A DNA stretch of 18,934 bases from an uncultured bacterium (GTDB lineage Bacteria; Bacillota; Clostridia; Lachnospirales; Lachnospiraceae), in the NCBI GenBank assembly GCA_937893485.1, contig CALBJL010000192.1, positions 1 to 18,934 of the forward strand, in the 5' to 3' direction. Under the pieces are notes generated by a model. It did not search any database. It had not been told where the DNA came from and worked only from the letters and a program-made list of their open reading frames with translations. Shown one piece after another: positions 1 to 5,516 of this stretch. The translations under genes were made by a program, and so were the position numbers. How positions within the stretch are numbered: position 1 is the stretch's first letter; each line of letters begins with the position of its first letter.

Positions 1-62
1 CTTGCGGGAGCTGCGACCTCTTAACAATGTGCTTGCATGACCCAAAATCTGACAAAAAATAG
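1..62 (+). CDS. Possible C-terminal end of a truncated Cys-containing protein
   Basis: An open frame enters from the left edge and stops at TAG (60-62). The readable tail is CGSCDLLTMCLHDPKSDKK, with a C-x2-C-x5-C pattern that could be a metal-binding C-terminus. Too little is visible to name a family. It would converge on queH. Two other frames across the same bases stop earlier, so the choice of frame rests only on the protein-like composition of the tail. I am unsure that it is real. Confidence 0.3.
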   Translation, partial: CGSCDLLTMCLHDPKSDKK

Positions 63-151
63 TTTCGCAAACGCATATTGTATATGTAATTGATATCCGT
101 CCGGCGCCAGTGCAATGCCGCAGGTGGCGAAGAACAGTTACTATCATCTGA

Positions 152-787
152 TCACCCGCCATACCGCTCCCGATAAGAATACGCGCAGCCGCAATAGTCC
201 TGGCGGTACATGCCATACTCCTTTGACAGTTCTGTGGAGCGCTTGTACCCGTTTTTCTTTTTAAAATCCGAGCACAGGTAGGCGACTCCCAGCTCCGTCC
301 CGATCTGCTGTCCGATCTCATTTAATTTTTCGGCATTTTTGAGCGGGCTGATACTAAGCGTCGTCGTAAAATAAGCAAAGCCCTTTTCTCGTGCGAGTTC
401 TCCCGCCTCTCTCAATCGCAGCTCATAGCAGCGAAAACACCGCTCACCGCCCTCCGGCACCTGCTCCATGCCCTTTGCCAGTTCATAAAAACGCGCCGTA
501 TCATAATCACCCTCAATAAAGCTGATCGGATATTTTGCCGGAAATCTGCGGATAAACTCCTGCTGCTCGCGCGCCCGCATCCGGTATTCCTCCTCCGGAT
601 AGATATTCGGGTTGTAATAAAAGACCGTGATGCGAAAATATTGCGACAGATATTCCAGTACATAACTGCTGCACGGTGCGCAGCAGCTGTGCAGTAACAG
701 CGTTGGTGCCGTACCGCTGTGTGCGGTCTGTGCCTGTACCTGTTCCAATCTCTGCTCCAGCACCCGCTGATAATTGATCCTGTTCAC
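152..787 (-). CDS. queH: Epoxyqueuosine reductase QueH
   Basis: QueH (formerly DUF208) reduces epoxyqueuosine to queuosine in tRNA, the last step of queuosine synthesis, and is the unrelated alternative to QueG. The 211-residue protein carries the family's cysteines: the vicinal pair in HSCCAPCS (C35, C36, C39), a CxxC in GERCFRCYELR (C117, C120) and a terminal CGC (C199, C201). These fit the Fe-S and metal centre known for QueH. Other conserved stretches are FYYNPNIYP and the TTTLSISPLKN segment. Translation starts at a GTG (785-787), with AAGGAG seven bases upstream (795-800). No later start is better placed. The gene stands alone behind its own sigma-A promoter and is divergent from the ABC transporter. 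No other queuosine gene is visible, and no clear terminator follows it. Confidence 0.93.
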   Translation of the reverse strand: MNRINYQRVLEQRLEQVQAQTAHSGTAPTLLLHSCCAPCSSYVLEYLSQYFRITVFYYNPNIYPEEEYRMRAREQQEFIRRFPAKYPISFIEGDYDTARFYELAKGMEQVPEGGERCFRCYELRLREAGELAREKGFAYFTTTLSISPLKNAEKLNEIGQQIGTELGVAYLCSDFKKKNGYKRSTELSKEYGMYRQDYCGCAYSYRERYGG

Positions 788-836
788 TGCTCTGCTCCTT
801 GTTATACGCTCATGCGTTTAGACTGTATTCTGCTAT

Positions 837-865
837 ATTCTATCTGATTTTGCAGGGAATTTCAA
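837..865 (-). promoter_or_regulatory. Sigma-A promoter of queH
   Basis: On the minus strand TTGAAA (860-865) is followed after exactly 17 bases by TAGAAT (837-842). This is a good sigma-A match that places transcription start about 40 bases before the queH GTG. Functional use is inferred. Confidence 0.6.
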
Positions 866-947
866 TAGACCGCCCTAAGGAACCCGATTCTTTTTCCGAC
901 ATAAAATAGAACTATAGATAGAAAAAACACGGAGCATGAAATACGCT

Positions 948-1694
948 ATGCAAAATATATTAGAATTCCACGAAGTCGACTACGCCTACCATTCGATGGA
1001 CGGCGAGGTTCCTGCCCTCGAAAATATCAATTTCACGGTAGGCGAGGAAGAATTTCTCGTCATTGTCGGTCCGAGCGGTTGTGGAAAATCCACGCTGCTC
1101 GATCTCATTTTCGGACTGTTACAGCCGGAACACGGATCTGTCATCGGCGATCCGGATGCCGTTGGCTACATGCTGCAAAAGGATCACCTGTTTGGCTGGC
1201 GCACGATCGAAAAAAATATCCTGCTCGGACTGGAGATCCAGCACCGGCTCACGCCGGACACGCGCGCCTACGCCACAGAGCTGTTAAAAAAATACGGTCT
1301 GTACGAATTCCGGAAAAAGCGCCCGAGCGAGCTCTCCGGCGGAATGCGCCAGCGCGCTGCCCTCATCCGCACACTTGTCACCAGACCGCAGCTGCTTCTG
1401 CTCGATGAGCCGTTTTCCGCGCTGGACTACCAGACCAGACTCAATGTGGCAGACGACATCGGCAGCATCATCCGCAGCGAAAAAAAATCTGCAATTCTCG
1501 TGACACATGATCTGTCCGAGGCAATCAGCATGGGCGACCGGATACTGATCTTATCCGCACGCCCCGGCACCGTCATCCGCACAATCGATCTCGCCTTCAA
1601 TCCGGCACTCAGCTCGATCGAACGCCGCGAGACCGATGCCTTTAAACAATATTTCAGCGAACTTTGGAAGGAGATGAATCAGCTTGTACCATAA
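948..1694 (+). CDS. ABC transporter ATP-binding protein (SsuB/TauB/ThiZ-like)
   Basis: This is the cytoplasmic ATPase of an ABC importer from the nitrate/sulfonate/taurine/pyrimidine-precursor group. All ABC motifs are intact (numbered from the upstream ATG at 936): Walker A GPSGCGKST at 45-53, Q-loop Q81, signature LSGGM at 133-137, Walker B LLLLDE at 153-158 and switch histidine H191. I prefer the ATG at 948 because GGAG (931-934) lies 13 bases upstream of it. It is only one base from the ATG at 936, too close to work. The protein also aligns naturally from MQNILEF. The permease gene overlaps its 3' end by 11 bases, so the two are translationally coupled. No substrate-binding protein gene and no TPP, cobalamin or other riboswitch is visible upstream, so the substrate cannot be named. 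Confidence 0.9.
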   Translation: MQNILEFHEVDYAYHSMDGEVPALENINFTVGEEEFLVIVGPSGCGKSTLLDLIFGLLQPEHGSVIGDPDAVGYMLQKDHLFGWRTIEKNILLGLEIQHRLTPDTRAYATELLKKYGLYEFRKKRPSELSGGMRQRAALIRTLVTRPQLLLLDEPFSALDYQTRLNVADDIGSIIRSEKKSAILVTHDLSEAISMGDRILILSARPGTVIRTIDLAFNPALSSIERRETDAFKQYFSELWKEMNQLVP

Positions 1695-2481
1695 AAACCT
1701 CTCTGCCCAGGAGCTCTATGTCCGCCGGCAGAAGCATACAAAAATTGTGATCCGCGTCGTTCAGCTTGCGATCCTGTTTTCCTTTCTGATCCTCTGGGAG
1801 GTCAGCGCCTCCTTAGGCTGGATCGACTCGTTTATTTTCAGCAGTCCGTCAAAGCTGTACATCTGCTTCCGCTCACTGCTCGCAAGCGGCGACCTCACCG
1901 GACATATCGGCATCACACTGTTAGAAACACTGGTCAGCTTTGCACTGGTCATACTTACGACACTCGTCATTACCGTGCTGTTATGGCTGAACAAACCGCT
2001 CTCAAAAATCATCGAGCCCTATCTGGTCGTACTCAACAGCCTGCCGAAATCGGCGCTGGCACCACTGCTGATCGTATGGCTCGGTGCCAACTATAAGACG
2101 ATCATCCTCACCGGTATGTCGGTCGCAATCTTCGGCTCGATCCTGAATCTCTACACCGGATTCATGGAGACATCGCCGGATAAGATCAAACTGATCCGCG
2201 CACTCCACGGAAATACCGCACACGTGCTGTTCAAGGTCGTACTGCCCGCCAACATCCCGAACCTGTTTTCCATTATGAAGGTCAACATCGGGCTGTGCCT
2301 TGTCGGTGTCATCATCGGCGAATTTATCGGCTCAAAACAGGGACTCGGCTACATGATCATCTACGGCAGTCAGGTATTCAAGCTCGACTGGATCATCCTC
2401 TCGATCCTGATCCTGTGCGTGATCGCGATGCTGCTCTATTTTCTTCTCGGGCGGCTGGAGCACCGTTTTACCTGCGAGTAA
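1684..2481 (+). CDS. ABC transporter permease (SsuC/TauC/ThiX-like, BPD_transp_1)
   Basis: This is the membrane subunit partnering the preceding ATPase. The 265 residues form about six transmembrane segments, beginning with VVQLAILFSFLILWEVSASL and ending with IILSILILCVIAMLLYFLLG. The coupling (EAA) loop is visible around ALHGNTAHVLFKVVLPANIP, where it docks on the ATPase. The IWEV/LPSP-type start and the KSALAPLLIVWLG stretch are typical of the SsuC/TauC group. The start codon is TTG (1684), with AAGGAG at 1668-1673 ten bases upstream. No in-frame ATG exists nearby. The gene overlaps the ATPase by 11 bases. A substrate-binding lipoprotein, normally needed for import, is absent between queH and the downstream terminator, so it must be encoded elsewhere or lost. 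Confidence 0.9.
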   Translation: MYHKNLSAQELYVRRQKHTKIVIRVVQLAILFSFLILWEVSASLGWIDSFIFSSPSKLYICFRSLLASGDLTGHIGITLLETLVSFALVILTTLVITVLLWLNKPLSKIIEPYLVVLNSLPKSALAPLLIVWLGANYKTIILTGMSVAIFGSILNLYTGFMETSPDKIKLIRALHGNTAHVLFKVVLPANIPNLFSIMKVNIGLCLVGVIIGEFIGSKQGLGYMIIYGSQVFKLDWIILSILILCVIAMLLYFLLGRLEHRFTCE

Positions 2482-2495
2482 CCGCCGCAACGCAA

Positions 2496-2538
2496 CCCTC
2501 ACGAAGCGTTTTACGTGACAGAAATTTCCTGTCACATA
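2496..2538 (-). repeat. Palindromic intergenic repeat, copy 1
   Basis: Read on the minus strand, this copy matches copy 2 at about 36 of 43 positions. Its core hairpin is GTGACAGGAAATTTCTGTCAC, followed by a conserved AAAACGCTTCGTGAGG tail. Relative to copy 2, a T-A pair in the stem has become C-G, a compensatory change. It lies just past the T-run of the terminator behind the HEPN gene. Confidence 0.7.
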
Positions 2539-2556
2539 GAAAAACACATAGAAAAA
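2533..2556. repeat. 12-bp perfect tandem duplication
   Basis: CACATAGAAAAA occurs twice head to tail (2533-2544 and 2545-2556). On the minus strand this reads as two TTTTTCTATGTG units between the terminator and repeat copy 1, so the left end of the repeat together with its T-tract has been duplicated. Confidence 0.85.
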
Positions 2557-2579
2557 TCCCCTGTGCCCGGCACAGGGGA
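2552..2579 (-). terminator. Intrinsic terminator after the HEPN gene
   Basis: An 11-bp perfect stem (TCCCCTGTGCC, 2557-2567, with GGCACAGGGGA, 2569-2579) is followed on the minus strand by a run of five T. The plus-strand side is followed by A residues, so it should end minus-strand transcription from the HEPN gene rather than the ABC operon. Confidence 0.75.
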
Positions 2580-2625
2580 AAACCAAAGCTACATGTATGA
2601 TCTTTTAAATACCTTTCAGACATTT

Positions 2626-3027
2626 TTATATCGTCTGTTCTACCAGACTTATGAACTCATCCGCCACATTTACCTGACGTTCTGACTCCTCGCGGCTTGC
2701 AATGTAAAAATCATCATAATCACTCGCATGACGAATTTCCTCTGCCTCTCCGATCTTCCTTCCTATTTCTCTCGGAAATATTCCAGTCTTAACATATTCT
2801 TTATTAAAATTTGCAATGGCATCTTTATGTCGTTTATAAGAATTTCCATTTAACGCATGAACAGCATTGATGGCATGAAAAATCGCATAGTACGCCCGAT
2901 TGTTTGCTCCCCGATACTCTCCAGATTCCAATAAAATTTTTGCTGCTTTCAAATCCTCTCTTGCCGTCTGAAGGCGGTGACGCGCAAGGTCTTTCTTTGT
3001 TCCGATATCTTCGTTATGCCGCTCCAT
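2626..3027 (-). CDS. HEPN-domain protein, probable toxin/RNase of an MNT-HEPN pair
   Basis: This is a 133-residue helical protein of the HEPN family (PF05168 type). The hallmark motif is NNRAYYAIFH (R44 to H51, an R-x6-H), the metal-independent RNase site in active HEPN toxins. The family-typical C-terminal helix SREESERQVNVADEFI is also present. Partnered with an MNT nucleotidyltransferase, it is likely the toxin of a HepT/MntA-like toxin-antitoxin module (type VII in current schemes). The start chosen is ATG at 3027, with AAGGAGG about 12 bases upstream. A longer frame exists but lies inside the MNT gene. It overlaps that gene by 14 bases, so the two are translationally coupled. Base composition is clearly more AT-rich than the housekeeping genes, suggesting transfer. 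RNase activity is inferred; many HEPN proteins of this group are untested. Confidence 0.82.
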   Translation of the reverse strand: MERHNEDIGTKKDLARHRLQTAREDLKAAKILLESGEYRGANNRAYYAIFHAINAVHALNGNSYKRHKDAIANFNKEYVKTGIFPREIGRKIGEAEEIRHASDYDDFYIASREESERQVNVADEFISLVEQTI

Positions 3028-3355
3028 ATAAAACCACTCCCTCCTTATGGACATTTGCATAAAATGGATAATTAACCACCCATTTTTTGAAATGTTCCTG
3101 ATTTTTTGCGATGGGTTTTATATCTACATCATAATCCATATTAAAATCATAAGTCATATAGGAGAGCTGTTGACTATATTTTTTCAAATCCATATCCGAC
3201 AAATCCAGTAATATCATCACATCAATATCTGAATCTGCATGGAAATCGCCCCTTGCATAAGATCCATATAAAATCACACTTCTCAAATGTGCTCCGTATA
3301 TCTTTTGCACTTCTTTTATATATCCGGCAAGTAAAGTCTGTATTGTGCTCGGCAT
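3014..3355 (-). CDS. Minimal nucleotidyltransferase (MNT), probable antitoxin
   Basis: This 113-residue protein has the complete minimal nucleotidyltransferase signature: GS at 31-32, then ten residues, then D43-x-D45 (GSYARGDFHADSDID), and a third acidic residue at D78 in YDVDIK. In characterised MntA/HepT modules this enzyme adds AMP to the HEPN partner and silences it, so it is the likely antitoxin. The catalytic residues are all present, which argues against a dead domain. The start is ATG at 3355, with AAGGAG ten bases upstream. It is first in the pair and overlaps the HEPN gene by 14 bases. An alternative reading is a two-protein antibiotic or DNA-modifying nucleotidyltransferase, which I think less likely given the partner. 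Confidence 0.85.
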   Translation of the reverse strand: MPSTIQTLLAGYIKEVQKIYGAHLRSVILYGSYARGDFHADSDIDVMILLDLSDMDLKKYSQQLSYMTYDFNMDYDVDIKPIAKNQEHFKKWVVNYPFYANVHKEGVVLYGAA

Positions 3356-3389
3356 AAAACATCCTCTCCTTCCTTGAATACCTTATGAC

Positions 3390-3470
3390 ATCATGGGCAA
3401 AACCGGCACATGATCAACATTCGTCACTCGCCAATCATGCAAGCATGTTGACTCGTTTGCGCTCATTATA
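3390..3470. other. Structured intergenic element upstream of the MNT-HEPN pair
   Basis: Three dyads follow one another: ATCATG/CATGAT (3390-3395, 3409-3414), TCAACAT/ATGTTGA (3414-3420, 3445-3451) and, nested inside the second, CATGC/GCATG (3436-3440, 3443-3447). A TATAAT on the minus strand (3465-3470) could be a -10 site for the MNT gene, but no -35 lies at the right distance. It may be a fragment of an interspersed repeat; function unknown. Confidence 0.35.
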
Positions 3471-3481
3471 TCGTGCTTTCA

Positions 3482-3880
3482 TCACTTTCTCTTATAGGTT
3501 CCGGAATACGTTGCATCTGTAACAACAATTTTATATGCATTCTTTATCGTCCAATTCTCATTTTTATACCAGATACACATGCAAAAACCCATATCATCCG
3601 ACCAGTACACACTCGGATCATTGCCAGGCGACGAAATATCGGAAAATGTTTTGGATTTCTTTCCTTTTTTGAAGGTCACTTTTACCGCCTCGCCGGACTT
3701 CTTATCAAATGTAACCTTTACGGTATATTTTTTCTTATCGACATCCGATCTGCCCTTGAAGGTAACGACCGTCGTCTTTCCTGCCGCCATAACCGGCTCC
3801 GGTGTAAATACACCGATCAACAGGCATAATACCACTGCGAATGCGATGATTCGTTTTAAAATTATTTTATATCTGCTCAT
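3482..3880 (-). CDS. Unrecognised small secreted protein
   Basis: I do not recognise a family. The 132-residue product has a clear signal peptide: a basic start (MSRYKIILKR), a hydrophobic core (IIAFAVVLCLLIGVF) and a probable cleavage near VMAA-GKT. The mature part, about 100 residues, is rich in lysine, threonine and valine with alternating hydrophobic residues, suggesting beta structure. It holds two cysteines in FCMCIW and three tryptophans. The ATG at 3880 is chosen because AGGAAGGA lies upstream of it. A longer TTG-started frame to 3904 would put that ribosome binding site inside the gene. It follows the four-helix membrane protein gene by 72 bases on the same strand, with no terminator between, so they may be co-transcribed. 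It is AT-rich like the toxin-antitoxin pair. Confidence 0.65.
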   Translation of the reverse strand: MSRYKIILKRIIAFAVVLCLLIGVFTPEPVMAAGKTTVVTFKGRSDVDKKKYTVKVTFDKKSGEAVKVTFKKGKKSKTFSDISSPGNDPSVYWSDDMGFCMCIWYKNENWTIKNAYKIVVTDATYSGTYKRK

Positions 3881-3952
3881 TCTTATGTTTGTTCCTTCCT
3901 GCAAATGATTCTCTGTCTTATTTCAGAATGCTATTTTACCTTCTGTTCTCCG

Positions 3953-4405
3953 CTAATTCTGCGCCCTTGCAACCATTCCCATGCGCTGCAACAGATCCAG
4001 CACTATGATCGCTGCCACATAGATCACTGCAGCCAATACCATCAGTAACACCTGTGACACACAGAAACCAACGACCACATCAGCGGCAACCACACAGGCG
4101 TGCAGCCAGACCGGATTCTGGTCTAAGAGTACGCCGATCGCCACCTGAATCACCAGTGTCACACATACGACAACCGGTACAACCTTGCAGGCAAATACAC
4201 CGAGCAGAACATATCCGAGCGCGAGTACGGCAAATAATGCAAGCAATGCAATACTTTTCTTTTTGGAATCCCACGCTGCGATCGCCGAGATGCTCGCCTG
4301 CTCCGCTTTTTTGCGCTCAGAGCGCTGCTTGGCGGACGAAACGACAAACTCCTGTATTTCTTCTATTCCATGTTCCCCTTGTTCACGCTTTTCCTGTTCA
4401 CTCAT
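3953..4405 (-). CDS. Unrecognised four-helix membrane protein
   Basis: The family is not recognised. From the ATG at 4405 the product has 150 residues. A charged N-terminal region of about 50 residues (MSEQEKREQGEHGIEEIQEF onwards, many E, K and R) comes first, probably helical or coiled and cytoplasmic. Four hydrophobic segments follow, near SIALLALFAVLALGYVLLG, VVPVVVCVTLVIQVAIGVLL, WLHACVVAADVVVGFCVSQ and VLLMVLAAVIYVAAIIVLDL, and then a short basic tail. AAAGGA lies eight bases before this ATG. The longer frame from 4459 lacks a ribosome binding site. A sigma-A promoter (4472-4500) lies 66 bases upstream and the gene is divergent from tRNA-Thr. The secreted protein gene follows on the same strand, so the pair may act together at the envelope; that is inference. 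Confidence 0.65.
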   Translation of the reverse strand: MSEQEKREQGEHGIEEIQEFVVSSAKQRSERKKAEQASISAIAAWDSKKKSIALLALFAVLALGYVLLGVFACKVVPVVVCVTLVIQVAIGVLLDQNPVWLHACVVAADVVVGFCVSQVLLMVLAAVIYVAAIIVLDLLQRMGMVARAQN

Positions 4406-4471
4406 CCTTCTAATCCTTTCAAAGCCGCAGCTTTGCCCTGCAGTCCTGATCCTTTCCATAGATTCGCAATG

Positions 4472-4500
4472 ATTATATCAATTATTTTTAATAAACACAA
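4472..4500 (-). promoter_or_regulatory. Promoter of the four-helix membrane protein gene
   Basis: On the minus strand TTGTGT (4495-4500) is followed after 17 bases by a perfect TATAAT (4472-4477). The -35 is weak, but the spacing, the perfect -10 and the AT-rich spacer support it. Confidence 0.55.
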
Positions 4501-4519
4501 TATTTTCGTAAAAAAACTG

Positions 4520-4548
4520 TTGCAAAAATTCAAAAGTATCGTTATAAT
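4520..4548 (+). promoter_or_regulatory. Promoter of tRNA-Thr
   Basis: TTGCAA (4520-4525) and TATAAT (4543-4548) are separated by exactly 17 bases. Transcription would start near 4555, about 28 bases before the mature tRNA. Confidence 0.75.
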
Positions 4549-4582
4549 GCTAAAGGTGATGTGTTTCAGACACAACTCACAG

Positions 4583-4655
<73 letters not shown>

Positions 4656-4661
4656 TTCGAT

Positions 4662-4696
4662 AACTATTCTAGGCTCCGGTTTAGAATAGTTTTTTT
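4662..4696 (+). terminator. Intrinsic terminator after tRNA-Thr
   Basis: A 10-bp perfect stem (AACTATTCTA, 4662-4671, with TAGAATAGTT, 4682-4691) with a 10-base loop is followed by T residues to 4696. It lies seven bases after the mature tRNA end. Confidence 0.85.
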
Positions 4697-4738
4697 ATGT
4701 GATAGGAAATTCCTATCACATAAAACGCTCCGCGAGGA
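4693..4738 (+). repeat. Palindromic intergenic repeat, copy 2 (most intact)
   Basis: A perfect inverted repeat with 16-bp arms (4693-4708 and 4710-4725) around a single central A, core GTGATAGGAAATTCCTATCAC. The conserved tail AAAACGCTCCGCGAGG follows. The left arm begins inside the T-run of the tRNA-Thr terminator. It matches copies 1 and 3 in this window. Confidence 0.8.
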
Positions 4739-4752
4739 TGCGCACCTCGCGG
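4730..4752 (+). repeat. GC-rich hairpin
   Basis: CCGCGAGG (4730-4737) pairs perfectly with CCTCGCGG (4745-4752) around a seven-base loop. It is the second of a run of hairpins before the 147-residue protein gene. Its left arm belongs to the conserved tail of the palindromic repeat. Confidence 0.75.
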
Positions 4753-4788
4753 AAATGAAGTATATGCTTCGCATACCGCTCGGGCGCG

Positions 4789-4813
4789 AAAGAGTCGCGG
4801 ACGACTCTTTTTT
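4789..4813 (+). terminator. Intrinsic terminator or leader attenuator upstream of the 147-residue protein gene
   Basis: A 9-bp perfect stem (AAAGAGTCG, 4789-4797, with CGACTCTTT, 4802-4810) around loop CGGA ends in six T (4808-4813). It lies only 37 bases before the next ATG, and no promoter can be recognised between the two. It may therefore act inside the gene's leader, or simply back up the tRNA terminator. Confidence 0.7.
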
Positions 4814-4850
4814 ATACCATTATAGCTGTTGATTTCGGGAGGAAACTATC

Positions 4851-5294
4851 ATGATGAGTGCAAGACAACTCGCAAATTCACTGGACGAAATGATGAAGGA
4901 GACACGCCGCGGCCGCCTGAACTGGAGTATGCAGATCGAAGCAACCGATGATCTGGATGAGTCGTGCAAGGAGCACGTATCACAGGACGGAACAGACTGG
5001 ATCGTGGACGAATGCTTCGTGGAATACTCCTGTACATGGAAAGGTCAGGATTTCTGCATGATTTCCTATGAGCATGTACTGACCCATGCGGATCAGACCC
5101 GCATGACCTGTCTGATCTTTTTGCCGCCGCTTGGAATGCGCTTCTTTGATGTCGCCGAGCTTGCTCCCTATGCGATCGAGGCAGATGCATATGTCTCCAG
5201 CAAAGTGCACCTGCTGTTTGAGCAGTTGATGGAGCTCTATCGCGCCGAGCCTGCCAGATGCCGCCTGCGCGTCATTGATCCTCTGAAAAATTAA
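4851..5294 (+). CDS. Unrecognised 147-residue cytoplasmic protein
   Basis: No family is recognised. The product lacks a signal peptide or membrane segment and is rather acidic. It begins with a helical, charged stretch (ARQLANSLDEMMKETRR). A middle with several cysteines and tryptophans follows (DWIVDECFVEYSCTWKGQDF), then a hydrophobic TCLIFLPPLGMRFFDV segment and a helical C-terminus (VHLLFEQLMELYRAEPARCR). GGGAGG (4838-4843) precedes the ATG at 4851 at normal spacing; a second ATG follows directly. Codon use and composition match the housekeeping genes, so it looks native. A strong terminator follows at 5391-5425. Its leader contains hairpins, including a terminator-like one. Confidence 0.7.
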   Translation: MMSARQLANSLDEMMKETRRGRLNWSMQIEATDDLDESCKEHVSQDGTDWIVDECFVEYSCTWKGQDFCMISYEHVLTHADQTRMTCLIFLPPLGMRFFDVAELAPYAIEADAYVSSKVHLLFEQLMELYRAEPARCRLRVIDPLKN

Positions 5295-5390
5295 CCAAAT
5301 TTTCCATATGCTTTTTAGTAATACTGCCCTATTAAACGGACAATTTCTACTTTTTGCACTATTGCATCATTGAATACTTTATGCTACAGT

Positions 5391-5425
5391 AAATCCACGC
5401 AGACACGATCCTGCGTGGATTTTTT
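5391..5425 (+). terminator. Intrinsic terminator after the 147-residue protein gene
   Basis: A 12-bp perfect stem (AAATCCACGCAG, 5391-5402, with CTGCGTGGATTT, 5411-5422) with an eight-base loop ends in a run of T (5420-5425). The 96 bases between the stop codon and this stem show no other feature I can support. Confidence 0.85.
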
Positions 5426-5450
5426 ACGTAATAGGAAATTCCTTTCCCCT
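5421..5450 (+). repeat. Palindromic intergenic repeat, copy 3 (degenerate)
   Basis: TTTTTACGTAATAGGAAATT matches the left arm and core of copy 2 and begins in the T-run of the preceding terminator. The right arm (CCTTTCCCCT) has decayed, and the conserved tail is absent. Confidence 0.5.
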
Positions 5451-5516
5451 CCCTGTATCACATCCCAGACAGATTCAGACAGCTTCCTCCTGTCCCTATC
5501 AGACAAGGAGATTTCT

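Noticed and set aside
27..41. Match TGCTTGCATGA shared with the element near 3440
   Set aside because: Only 11 bases agree and the flanks differ. It lies in a possible coding frame, so chance is the simplest explanation.
788..935. Riboswitch before the ABC transporter
   Set aside because: I looked for TPP, cobalamin and other known cores because of the transporter type, but saw no matching conserved elements. The region is short and holds the queH promoter.
3465..3470. TATAAT as a full promoter for the MNT gene
   Set aside because: No acceptable -35 is found 16-18 bases upstream, so it is mentioned only as part of the structured element.
5370..5516. N-terminal extension of the DUF5688-like gene
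   Set aside because: It would begin inside the upstream terminator region without a ribosome binding site, while the ATG at 5517 has AAGGAG at ideal spacing.
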